Assembly (NCBI GenBank): GCA_003971905.1
Contig: RSEE01000004.1
Coordinates: forward strand, 1,054,001 to 1,118,000
DNA: 64,000 nt
Reading direction: 5' to 3'
Source: Moniliella sp. 'wahieum'
Lineage: Eukaryota > Basidiomycota > Moniliellomycetes > Moniliellales > Moniliellaceae
Notes under the pieces: generated by a model
What the model saw: the letters and a program-made list of their open reading frames with translations, nothing else
Told to the model about the DNA's origin: nothing
Database searches by the model: none
Made by a program: the position numbers and the translations under genes
Shown here: positions 23,396-33,337 of the stretch, piece by piece
How positions within the stretch are numbered: the stretch's first letter is position 1
Layout: each line of letters opens with the position of its first letter

Positions 23396-24007
23396 GTCGA
23401 TTATACCGAGAGTACGCGACCTCGGTGAATGCTTCCTTAACTTTATTCGCCTCAGATGCTGTCGTCATCATCTGCATTTGTTAGGTTTGTGGAGTTTTCA
23501 AGCTCGTGGAATTCACCGCCGATGTTGGCGGCGACAGATGGCATCTAAAGATCTAAAATGGAAACAATTTTGGCATCACGATAGTGACTGTGCGCCTAAA
23601 GTGGTCTGACCTATATGAGCAGGCCAGCACCCAACCTCGCCTTCATACGTCCGTCAAGAGCTTCAAGCGCGGGAGTGCCTTTGAAGCCTCACGGACTGCT
23701 GTTACGAATTCATCTCCATCCCCATCTCACCGAGTGGTAGCCTTGGTCCTCGGCTCCAGCGGCCATACACACTCAGCTCTGCTGACTCCAGACAAGCGGC
23801 CAACGCACTGTCAACGGCAGGGAGAATGAGGTGAGGTGCACAGAATACATGCACGGCACACGGTACAAAAGAGGAAGCACTGTAACACGAACGGAGAATC
23901 ACAGCGAGTTGTATTGAAAACTCCATCTAGGCCTTAAAAGACCAGGAAGGGGTGGATACAGATCCTGCACCATGATGGATGGGGGTACATAACCGCGCCA
24001 GGAAAAT

Positions 24008-24543
24008 TTACTCCTCCTTGACCTCCTTCTTGTTCTGTTTGGTGAAGAAAATCTCACGTCAGTTTCCACCGTAAAACACATTGGGCTACAACGACCGCCG
24101 GTAGAGGGCAAGCACGTACCAGAACCAAGTTGGGGAAGTTGAGGATAGTCAGGCCAGCCAGACTAAAGAACAGCACCTTCTTCGCCGCTGGATGAAGAGG
24201 AAACGGAAAGTCAGTTGGTGTACCAACAGCAGCATGGAAGGCGAAAGAAAGGGAGCAATGCTGCCCCGACCGCGAAAGTCATCGAGTCGGGATACCAGCC
24301 ACTACATTGGACAGAAGACAGGTCGTTCTTTCTGTCTTCGATACGGCATCCGACTCGGCGGGCTGGAAAAAGAATACGTACTGATGTGGAAGTTGGCGTG
24401 CGGGCCACGCTGGTAGACCGGCTTGAGGCTGGACTGCAGCATGCGCTGCTTGGCAATGATGTGGTTACTGCGTACGGAGGAACCCAAGGCGTCAGTAACA
24501 GTAGCTGGCACGGGAGCATGGAGACGTACGGGTTGTTGAACAT
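24008..24543 (-). CDS. 64-residue single-pass membrane protein (four exons)
   Basis: Not recognised by family. The spliced model is exact: exons 24543-24530, 24467-24382, 24187-24120 and 24034-24008; introns of 62, 194 and 85 nt, all GTACGT donors with CAG acceptors. The sum is 195 nt, 64 residues plus stop. The protein starts MFNNPNHIIAKQRMLQSSLK, has a basic/aromatic segment (PVYQRGPHANF), one hydrophobic helix (KVLFFSLAGLTILNFPNLVL, residues about 38-57) and the charged tail NKKEVKEE. Size, basic N-terminal half and one helix resemble small accessory subunits of inner-membrane respiratory complexes. The gene is divergent from cytochrome c1, with about 800 bp between the first supported codons. 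A mitochondrial role is inferred from these two points only. Exon 1 carries only 14 coding nt. Confidence 0.7.
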
Positions 24544-25345
24544 AGTTGGTGAACAGGTGTGGAACCAAAGGTGGTGGGCAAAAGCAGAGGGCGAACGGCG
24601 CCAGAGACAGCGGATGGTGGAAACTGGCCTGATAGGTGGCCCACGCCCTGGCCTTCTGCACCCGGCCTTACCTCATCCAAAATTAATAATGGCGGTGACG
24701 AGCGGTAGGGTTAGTTATTACAAATCGAGCAGGAGCAAGCAAAGCGCTCCCGTGCCGCCCTCCGAGCGCCGGCTGGAGGAGAGGACCGGGGCTAGGGTTG
24801 GCATCGTGTTGGTAAGCAGCGCGGTCGTGGTCCCGGATTTTGCCTAAGGAAAGCTCTTCTCTAGCGACGACCACCTTTAACTGGCGTTCCTCTGGCGTCG
24901 CTGCTTCGTAGGCTGTCAGCCGCGCTTCGCTGCCGCCGCAAGGGCGTAAGTTGATCTTCGTCTGTCTTCCCTGGGGCTGCACCTGTGCTCGGTGCTCTCT
25001 CTCGCTGCGGCCCACCTTTGTTCCCGTGTCGCTGTTAGCTTGGCCCTGGCACCCTCTTCTCCCCGTTCTCGGGCCTGTTCCTGGTTCCGAGTCGAGACCA
25101 GTGTGTCCCCATGTGGCTTGAACATTCACCGGGCTATGTCTTGTCAATTCTCTCGTTCCTTTTCCATGGTGAAGACGGCCTTGGCAGGAATTGGGTGGGA
25201 CCAAGATGGGACGTGGGCATTCGAACCCGTTTTTCCGGCTGTTCCGTGGAAAAGAGACCCCTCCTGGGTCCTCAGCTTGAGCATGGGCGATAGCTGATTG
25301 AACGTCAGTTTGGCTGACATTTACCTGTGTTGTCTTGCTCCCCAG
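24544..25345. other. divergent promoter region and unresolved 5' part of CYT1
   Basis: Upstream of both the small membrane protein and cytochrome c1. An Arg/Leu/Ala-rich frame reads LASLLRRLSAALRC at about 24893-24934 and meets a GTAAGT at 24948. It looks like a mitochondrial presequence exon spliced to 25346, but I find no in-frame ATG, so the CYT1 start is unresolved. An alternative ATG lies at 25137 (MSCQFSRSFSMVKTALAG). Confidence 0.4.
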
Positions 25346-26236
25346 ACGCGGTACGTCTCGACGGCTAGCAATGCAGCTCAGGCAGAAGCGCCATTTTGGG
25401 CGTCGCGCACCGCTGCGTACGGCTCCACTGCAGCGGTGGGGTGGGGGATTGCGCTGTACGCCAGTGCGTTTTGAGGCACCTTTCCTTCCCGCTCTGAGCG
25501 CCAACGAGAAGGACGAGGGACTGCACCCGACCGCCTATCCCTGGCCGCACCTCGGTCACTTTGAGACGTACGACCACGCCTCTATCCGCCGTGGCTTCCA
25601 AGTGTACCGTGAAGTGTGCGCATCGTGCCATTCGTTGACGCGCATTGCGTGGCGCAACCTGGTGGGCGTATCGCACACGGTTGATGAGGTGAAGGAGATT
25701 GCGGCCGATTATGAGTACCAGGACGGGCCGAACGACGAGGGGGAGATGTTTACCCGCCCTGGCAAGTTGGCCGATTACATCCCTGCTCCTTACCCGAACG
25801 ACGAGGCGTCGCGTGCGGCCAACCAGGGTGCTCTTCCTCCCGACCTGTCGTTGATGGTAAAGGCGCGCCATTCGGGTGCCGACTACATCTTCTCCCTTTT
25901 GACTGGCTACGTTGACCCACCAGCTGGGGTGCACGTGCCAGAGGGAATGAACTTTAACCCTTACTTCCCCGGCACTCAGATTGGTATGGGCGTGTGCTGT
26001 TCGATGGGCTGGTGGAGTACGAAGATGGCACCCCAGCCACCACGTCGCAAATGGCCAAAGACGTGGTCACCTTCCTCAGTTGGGCCGCCTCGCCGGAGCA
26101 CGACGAGCGCAAGAAGATGGGGTTCCAGTACATGATCATTGCTTCCACCATGCTCGCCCTTTCCATTTGGGTCAAGAGGTACAAGTGGGCGTCGATCACC
26201 AACCGCAGACTGCAGTACAACCCGCCCAAACACTAA
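25346..26236 (+). CDS. CYT1: Cytochrome c1, complex III heme protein (5' exon unresolved)
   Basis: Catalytic c-type heme subunit of the bc1 complex; passes electrons from the Rieske protein to cytochrome c in the intermembrane space. The exon opens after TTGCTCCCCAG with the hydrophobic second half of a bipartite presequence ([16 protein letters not shown]). The mature part begins [20 protein letters not shown]. The heme site is CASCH (25621-25635) in [17 protein letters not shown]. Then come [34 protein letters not shown] and GTQIGMG (axial Met region), and the C-terminal anchor [20 protein letters not shown] ending NPPKH. Two frame breaks: an extra T in TTTT at 25469-25472, and a missing C at about 25990 (GGC-GTG for GGC-CGT). 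Both repairs restore family sequence. Convergent with isocitrate lyase. Confidence 0.93.
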
Positions 26237-27383
26237 TGCAGTAAGATTTGTCCATCTTGTCCGTCCCCTTATCGCGGACGGGTGGGGCGAATTCATGCCC
26301 AAAACTTCCTCGCCGCCCAATATTACCCCCAGACTCTAGGTCCTCCGAAGGACATAGTGTTGAAAGCGTCCCATGTGCTGCGTATAGAAGGCAGGGCAGA
26401 ATCCGAGTCTCAGGCGTGGAGGGAATGTAAAGGGGCAGGGTAAACAACTCGCGTCGCAGGCTATTTTGCTTTTGCCGAGGAGTAACTCCCTCATGCGCTA
26501 GAAGTGACACAATCCACGGTAACATGAACACCGTGGACCGCCTATGTCAAGGGTGTCTCCATAAGCAGCGAGAGTGTGGTCAAGGGGGATCTACTGGCCT
26601 GGAACTGCCAGTGACTTTTCCTTTGTCGAGCTCAACCAACACCTGTAAGTCCAACACCCCACCGTAGGCTTATGGTATTTGGTATCATCATCCCTGCAGT
26701 AGCCTAGTATAGCTGCAGGTGTAGTGTCCAATAGACATACTATCGTGGCTGAACGCTTTGAGGTGTTTTGGCCACGCCCGAGTGCCCCAAAGGGCAGAAA
26801 ATGGTATTGCGTAGTTCGGACGCCACAGCGCCGAGACAAAGCACACCACCTCTTTCCTGCCACCGTAGGCATGTGCAGCAACGCCTGTTGGGCAAACTGA
26901 CCATACTAGCCTATGACGGCTGAATGGGGCTAGTCACACTGGGCTATCTTTAATCCAAGTACATCGGTGTTTTGGTTCCATCTGGTGGGAGGGGGAGGGA
27001 GTCGATCTGGGAACGGGGCCAAAGATTAGTAGTAGTAGAAGGCATCTATCACGGTTTCCACTACCATATATACAAGTACACAGCGGGCGCGAAAGATGAA
27101 GAGCGCCTGGGTGGTAGGGGAGGTAAGGGGGGGGGGGGGCAAGGGAGGTGTCGGAAGCATGGGGAAAAATACCAACAAACATTCACACCAATCTTGGCCA
27201 CTCTCACAAGACAAGCGTGACCATCTTTCTAGCAACTCCATGTACGTGGCGAGAAATCAAGCGGAGTATCTGTACTCTCTCTGCGCCGTCCGTCCAGCAC
27301 TAGCTCAGGATCGTCCACTACGCCGCCTGGACACATGGATTGCCATTGCATTTTCCTGGCAGCCTTGAAGGCCATCGGGGCAT
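26237..27383. other. intergenic between convergent CYT1 and ICL1
   Basis: Both 3' ends plus about 1.1 kb. Only short open frames are seen. A run of 13 G lies near 27130. No RNA gene or heptad array recognised. Confidence 0.5.
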
Positions 27384-29084
27384 CTACTTGAACTGGTTCT
27401 CCGTCGAGTCCGCCCCCATAGCCTGCGTCGCCGACGAGCCGGAGGAGATGGTGCTGAGGCAACGGTCAACGTACCCAGCCCCCGACCAAGCCTGGTGCTT
27501 GAGCACGTCGGTGCCCAGCTCGCGCTCGCGCTGTTGGACGTGACGGACGTAGGCCAGCATGCCCTCCTTCTCAAACGTCGACGCCAGCTCCTTGGTTGCC
27601 GCCGCGGTGGTGTGGATACCGGCAAGCGAGATGAGCTGCAGCACAAAGCCTGCCTTGCCCAGATCCCAGATGAAGGACTTGAGTGTTTCATCGGTAAAGC
27701 CCTGGGCAGACCAGTTGAAGGAAGGAGAGAGGTTGTAAACCAGCCACTTGCCCGGGTGGACCGAGTGAATGTCCTTAGCGAACGACGTGGCAAACTTCAC
27801 GTCTGGCGTCTTGGTCTCGAGCCAGAGCAGGTCCGCATACGGGCCAAACGCCTTGGCACGCTTAACCGCCGGCGCCATGCCGCCGGCAAAGTGGTAGTAT
27901 CCCTCCTTGGTTCGGGGCAGATCCCAGTTCCACTCCGGGACACCCTCGGGGCCGAACACCTCCTTCGCAGCGACACGGGCCTGTGAGTTACTCACCCCGG
28001 CCCGGACCTTGGAAAGGTAGGCTTGAATTTCAGCATCCTTGCCCGCATTGTGCTTGGCCACCGCCTCGTTGAACGTCAGCAGGTCGCACTTCCATCCATC
28101 TCAGCCTCGAGCTTGTCCAACTCGGACCCAGCAGCACCGCGCGCCTCGGCAGCGGCCAACACCTCCGCAAGCGAAGCATCGGTGTCCTTCGCTCCGTACG
28201 CACCCTTAATAAATTCGTGGTCGCGCACATCGATCGTCGACGAGATGAGCTTGGCCGACTCCGAATCGGTACGGGCGATGAGCAGATTGGCCGAACCGAG
28301 AATGTCCCATTGGAATCGGGCGGCAATCAGACGGTTGATGTGTTCCGACGTTGGCACCAGCACCTTGCCGGCTTGGTGGCCACACTTCTTGCCTCCGTGC
28401 AGCTGGTCTTCAAAGTGCACCCCAGCGGCACCGTTCATGGCAAATAGCTTGGCCAGGCGCATGACCGACGACAGGCCGCCATGCCCCGTGTCGCCATCGG
28501 CAACAATAGGGCGCAAGTAATCAACCGGCGGGGTCGAAGCACGCTGGGCGGCAGTCATCTGCCACCGGTTGTCCCACATCTTGCGGTCATGGTGCTGCTG
28601 AGCCTTGAATAGGCGCTCGACTTGGTTGGGCACGGTGGTGTAGGGGTCAGCCAGGTCAGGACCGACCTCATTGTCGCATGTCGTCAGCACGCTTGACGCG
28701 GCCCAGCCGGAGACATAAACAATCTCTTGGTGATACGCCATTTGGGACTGCTGCACCGGGTCAATGGCGCCCAAGTGTGCGTCTGCGTTCCCTCGGCTGC
28801 ATGCTTACTCAGGATGGCAAACAGCTTGTCGGCAGTCAACGAGGAGGGGGAGGGAGGTGGGTGCCACGCTTGGTAACAATGTCTGCCGCAGTGTAAGGAC
28901 GCTTGATGCCTTTGAACCGAGGCGAATCGAGCCAGGTCTGGGTGTCAGCCACGGCCTTGTCGAACACCTGTTGCTCCTCCACTGCGGACCAGGGCTGCAC
29001 CGGCAGCGGGGCGGGAGGCGGGATGAGCGACGTGGCCTTGGGGGCAGACGGGGAAGAGGAGCCAACGCGGGCAGACGCCGACAT
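27384..29084 (-). CDS. ICL1: Isocitrate lyase (glyoxylate cycle)
   Basis: Cleaves isocitrate to succinate and glyoxylate, the first committed step of the glyoxylate cycle, used for growth on acetate, ethanol or fatty acids. No intron is needed. The ATG at 29084 opens [10 protein letters not shown], a longer leader than yeast. Landmarks: [32 protein letters not shown] then [31 protein letters not shown] (metal and substrate loop); the catalytic KKCGH in [17 protein letters not shown] (about 28393-28343); [28 protein letters not shown]; and the end TENQFK. About 560 residues, as expected. Two frame breaks: in a C-rich run near 28838-28850 and near 28088 (before [12 protein letters not shown]). 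It is expected to be glucose-repressed, but no site was identified. Confidence 0.95.
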
Positions 29085-29823
29085 GGCGCGGCGCGGGACC
29101 ATGGAAGGGGCGAATGCGCGGGGGGCCGCCGAGCGCGCGAGCAAGGTCGAAGGGGTGCGGAGCGTGTGGGGGCGAACGGGCAGCATCGGCATCATGGGCG
29201 GTGGGCCGTGGGCGCAGGACGGAAGATGGAGGTGGTGGTGGAGCGCAGGCAGTTTCCCGCGTCCAGGCCGCCGGCGCTCCTTTTGGGCGGCTGCCCCAAA
29301 GCGCGGGGCAGGCGGAGGAAGCGGGGGGCCGGAGCAGCGGGAGCGCGTGATAGTCGGCTGGCTTCGGGCGCTCGACACTGGCGCTGTGCAGGCCGGGGCC
29401 CCACATCCGGCGTTTACATGGCTGATGATTTGAACAGTTCACACTCACCACCGCCACACCACGAAGAAGGCAAGGCTTAGGCGGAATTAGGGCGGGTGGC
29501 GGGACGTTTGGCCTCGCCCGGGCCGCCAGAGCCGCTTCCCAGCTGAGTGCCAGCGCCCGGCGCAGCGTGTCGCACGCCGTGCAGGTGTCTGCGGCGGGCA
29601 GGGCGGGTGGGATGGCGCTGATGCCGTTGATGGGTCGGAGCAAGCGGATTTTGGCCTGCCACACCGACGATCCCAAGTACAGGCGGAAAGGGCGTGTGAG
29701 GCCATCGAAGGGGGAGAGGTCATGCACATGCCGTCATGGATGTGATCACAGGCGCATCCGCCTACGCCCTCCAAGCTCCGAGACTGAGCGGATAATAACT
29801 TCCCAACCAACGTCACCGAATGG
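29085..29823 (-). other. possible coding segment upstream of ICL1
   Basis: A minus-strand frame from about 29710 to 29475 reads like protein (PFRLYLGSSVWQAKIRLLRP, ADTCTACDTLRRALALSWEA), but I do not recognise it, find no good start and see no end with a splice site I trust. It may be an exon of an unidentified gene or chance in GC-rich DNA. Confidence 0.25.
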
Positions 29824-29841
29824 CCGGTTACCGGTAACCGG
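29824..29841. repeat. perfect 18-bp palindrome of CCGG and TTA/TAA
   Basis: CCGG-TTA-CCGG-TAA-CCGG, self-complementary over 18 bp. A related TAA-CCGG-TAA follows at 29890-29899. Confidence 0.85.
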
Positions 29842-30251
29842 CGAGCATGTCATTTAACGTTTCAAATGTGGGGCAGCCATGTGTGCATATAACCGGTAAC
29901 CCCGGGAATATATATCTGTTGTAAGAGTCGGGCGATACGAGTGAGACCAAGTACCAAGGGAAGCAAAGGATGCACTGGTAGGAGAAGGGAGAACAGGTTC
30001 GACGAAGAGCAGTGAGAAGATTTTCCTGATTAACTGAGAAGACCGTGACAGTGGTAAAGTTGGCCGGCGCTTGAAAAGCGTTTCATGTTGTGTATATAGC
30101 TCCACCATTCATGCCCATGCTCTCCACCACGCTGCTCCACCACGCTGCTCCACCGTGTTTCTGGCGCACGAAGAGAATTCGGAGCCCGTCAATATCGTCA
30201 ATCCCACTGCCACTTATCTCCATTGTTCGCACACAGCACGCAAGTCTATAT

Positions 30252-31005
30252 AGACGAAGACGCGAGGAGGATACACTATGCCATTATTGTAACACCAAGA
30301 CAGCGATGACTAGCAAAAGATTTTGGTGGGCACTGGAAAAAACTAATACTGAGTATGGAGGAGACGTTCTGCACTGGGATGACTATCTTCATCTTACCTC
30401 GGATATGGGAATGGATGAGAACACTACAGAGTCTCGATCTTCTGTGGCGATTCCCATGTGGTCCCCTAAACGAGTGTGGTACCAAAACAAGCAACACACG
30501 CCGGATGAGCAGAGGTTGGTGTATGAGCAACATTTTTTTCTCAACCTTGCGCTCTGTCAACAATGATATATGGTTCCAATGTAGAGAAGGAGCTGCTTCG
30601 GCTGCTGGGACAGGCAGAATGCGACAAGAACGCCAAGTACCAGGGTACCCAAGAGCCGTTTTCCCTCTAGTTTTGACGACGCGAGGATACTACGCGGCAC
30701 CGAGACAGCAGGCAAGATGCTGCGGCACTGGAAGGATTTGACTACTACCTCTCAATGGAAATGGTTCCTTCCTCGGAAGTCTACCACGTTCATCCGTGTA
30801 CACACGCGCTACCTTGGGTTTGAGAACGGATGGCGGGCACCGGAGGGTCCTGATCTCCTGGCGATTCCACTGGTTCCTTAAAAGCGGGGCCGGCGCTACC
30901 AAGCATTGCAGCACGTGCGAGATGAACAGGTCGGTTTAGGCGTAGCGTCTCCCTGTCCCAGCCTTAAGCTTTGCCAATGATATGGATGCAGTATAGAGAA
31001 GAAAT
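30252..31005 (+). pseudogene. tandem pair of degenerate coding-like units
   Basis: Two diverged copies of about 335 bp (30252-30590 and 30672-31005) share ordered blocks: GACGCGAGGA-ATAC, AGACAGC-GATG, GCACTGGAA, GATCT-CT-GGCGATTCC, a GGTNCC/AAGC block, GATGA-CAG and CTTNNGCTNTG-CAATGATAT, then GTAGAGAAG. In translation both give a related end: AIPMWSPKRVWYQNKQHTPD in the first, and AIPLVP then KRGRRYQALQHVRDEQ in the second. Stops and frame changes break both. I do not recognise the protein. A partial third copy lies at 23270-23395. They are most likely remnants of a duplicated gene or mobile element. Confidence 0.5.
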
Positions 31006-31796
31006 CGAGAGGAGAGGCCCTGAAAGTTGCCCGGAGAGAGAGGCATAGATGATGGGAGCTCCTTCCCCACAGTGGATGAATAGTAAAAGGATAGTTTTTA
31101 TGCTTGAAAAGCTGTAGCTATACCCTGTCTAAACATTCAAGGACAACCACGGTTCTGACTTTCTCTCTCCTCTTCTACGGTGGGATAATATCAGTCATGT
31201 TGGTCTTTCCCTTGAATTTGGGGAGAATCGCTCGCCTCTCCACCCCGGTACTGAGGCAACAGTTTATTGCTGTTGATGGGTTTATAGGCACAGACGTATC
31301 GTCCATTTTTCCTACCAGTAGCCTATGATAAGAGACCAGGTTATATCTTTTTTGCGTTTATTTTTGATCTCGCTGATGTCACAGTCGGGGCTAAGGCGAG
31401 GGAGACCAGGATCGGACTAGGCCAAGGGGTGTAGCAATCGTTCGTGGGGAAGAAGCAAGAACAGAGGACATGGTGCGAAGTGGAAGGAACAGGGAAGGAG
31501 CGAGACGCTCGAGACGAAGAAGTTGGAAATGGGAGCGAGATCAGCCAAACTATGACAGCTGACACATCGCTTTTTGCGACAATCGCTGGACACAAGTGCT
31601 GATTCTTTTCCCACGCTTCGTCGATTATATCGATGATCCATTATCGAGCATCCTCCATTGCGGCCCTCGTCAACCCCATCAATGCACCCACTCGAGTAAT
31701 AGTCTGGAGGGGCGTCAGCATATATATATGGAAGAGGGTGCAAATGTGTGGTGCTTACGGGGGGTCCTCAGTACTGGCTCTGAATAGTCACTGTCG

Positions 31797-31820
31797 TAAC
31801 CGTGCGTAACGCGTAACTAG
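31797..31820. repeat. TAA heptad array
   Basis: TAA at 31797, 31807 and 31814 with spacers CCGTGCG, CGCG and then CTAG. Confidence 0.6.
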
Positions 31821-32270
31821 CATAGCTGTCACCAACCCCTGTGTTGTTGTGGCTGTGTACACTGTGCAGACGGGTCCAGTTACCTGGGCCCTCCTCTCTC
31901 TGGCATTTTGCTTCCAGCTAGCGGGTAACTTTCCTGTCACTATACCTATATTCTGTTTGCTGTGCTCTGCAGCTTGTTTCGGTTAGTGCCTGTACTCAGC
32001 GCTTTCTGCGCTGAGCCACCCAGCTAAGCTCCGACATGCTGACATGACACAAGCCATCTGTAGAGATCCAAAGAAGGCGGTCGGAAACATAATACGGTAC
32101 GTTCAAAAGGTTCAACGTACTCCGCAATAACGTACTCTTCGACTTGTATCATATACTCAGTAGCCTCTGTAGCTCCCATATATGTGCAGAAATGCAATGC
32201 ACCATCATCAACTGCCTGCTCTCCGTGGTCTTCTATACAAGCACACGCAACGTATACGTTGAACGTACTG

Positions 32271-32500
32271 TTGAGCCATCAGGTGGCTCGTGCTTTGGCC
32301 AATGTCCCTCCAGTTCCTCCTCAGGCCTAGGAGTTCCGTTGTTTTTCTCTCCTGTTTTTCCTTGTTCCGCAGCTTAGCCCCTGGTGGCGACTCGCTGCTT
32401 GATGTTCCTCTGTAGGCGTTGCTGGTTGGCTCAGACCACCACCACCACCACCACTAGTGCGATTGCATCACCCTCGAGGACCATCTGGACTCCAGGTCTC
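32271..32500 (+). repeat. dispersed element, copy B
   Basis: Second copy of the 22684-22885 element, about 30 bp longer: GAGCCATCAGGTGGCTC inverted repeat, GTGCTTTGGCCAATG, the pyrimidine tract, GGCGACTCGCTGCTTGATG, (ACC)6 at about 32439-32457, GCGATTGCATCACC, and GACTCCAGGTCTC. It is bounded by TGA heptads on both sides (TTGAACGTACTG before 32271 and the array at 32512-32560 after). Confidence 0.8.
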
Positions 32501-32511
32501 ATCACGTACGT

Positions 32512-32589
32512 TGAACGTTGAACGTTGACTAATGACTAGCGACTAGTGACTAGTGACTAGCTTGACTGTCGAACGTTGAACGTTAAAGT
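32512..32589. repeat. long TGA-N4 heptad array with changing tetramer
   Basis: TGA (one CGA) at 32512, 32519, 32526, 32533, 32540, 32547 and 32554, seven units in exact 7-bp register. Spacers: ACGT, ACGT, CTAA, CTAG, CTAG, CTAG, CTAG. After a short break, CGA-ACGT-TGA-ACGT-TAA follows at 32570-32586. Confidence 0.9.
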
Positions 32590-32913
32590 TCTCAACGCTC
32601 CATGTTCAACCGCTGTTGTGAGGGTTGTTGGGCTTTTTTTGTTTACTTTTTCGACGTGGGACGTTGGAGCTATACCCTTCCAGCTTCCCCGTTTGTTTAC
32701 TCTGTTCCAATCGATGCTACACTTAAGTACGTTTAATCCGTGTAACGTTATGTTGTGTACTGTTTGCTGAGTACTGAGTCTTAGTGCTGAGTACGAGTGT
32801 GCCAAGTGTTCCGCCCGTTGTGCGTTTTGAAGCTTGAAGCGAAGCTTCAAGAAGATTGAAGGGTCCAGGTCTCAGGTTGTTAAATAGCAAGCAGCACTAG
32901 AGTACTAAAAGCT

Positions 32914-32948
32914 TTAAGTTTTAAGCTTTAAGCTTTAGGCTTCAAGGC
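32914..32948. repeat. TTA/TCA heptad array
   Basis: TTA at 32914, 32921, 32928 and 32935, then TCA at 32942; spacers AGTT, AGCT, AGCT, GGCT and then AGGC. Exact period 7. Confidence 0.85.
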
Positions 32949-32993
32949 CCCGAAATGCTACAGGGCTCTGATAGGCGCTAGACTCCGACTACA

Positions 32994-33060
32994 AGCATCA
33001 AGCATCATGCATCATGTATCATGCGTCAAGCTTCAAGCTTCAAGCTCTTCAAGCTCTTCA
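32994..33060. repeat. TCA heptad array with drifting tetramer
   Basis: Seven successive N4-TCA heptads (TCA at 32998, 33005, 33012, 33019, 33026, 33033, 33040) with tetramers AGCA, AGCA, TGCA, TGTA, TGCG, AGCT and AGCT, then two 9-bp units AGCTCT-TCA. The triplet is constant while the tetramer changes step by step. Confidence 0.9.
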
Positions 33061-33263
33061 AGCGCCAGAAATGCTTTAAAAGATACCCACGGCAGCCCAC
33101 AGCTTCGCGTTGAGTACGTCGACGACGCTGAACCGTGATGCAGATGCAGCGTTGACGTACAGTGGTGTGAGGCATTGTGGAGGACATTGAGGGTGCGGGG
33201 CGCAGTGTTTTGGCTGCTGCAAGACGTGTACCACGTGAGCGTCAGGCTCATAATGTATGGCAA

Positions 33264-33337
33264 TAAGGCCTAAGGCCACAACAGGCCTAAGATCCAAGGT
33301 TGCCCGAGAGGATTGGACCCTGAGGCCTGAGGCCTTA
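33264..33337. repeat. TAA/TGA-GGCC heptads
   Basis: TAA-GGCC-TAA-GGCC at 33264-33277 and TGA-GGCC-TGA-GGCC-TTA at 33321-33337. Further copies are TAA-GGCC-TAA at 33823-33832, TGA-GGCC-TCA at 33969-33978 and TGA-ACGT-TGA-GGCC at 33997-34010. Confidence 0.75.

Larger units (their letters stand above)
21956..24007. other. intergenic with dispersed repeats and heptads
   Basis: No gene is supported. From left to right: a GGCC/TCA-rich stretch at 22375-22470; a TCA-heptad array at 22311-22332; copy A of the dispersed element at 22684-22885 flanked by TGA heptads; a partial copy of the degenerate coding-like element near 23270-23395; and the 3' flank of the small membrane-protein gene. Confidence 0.55.
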
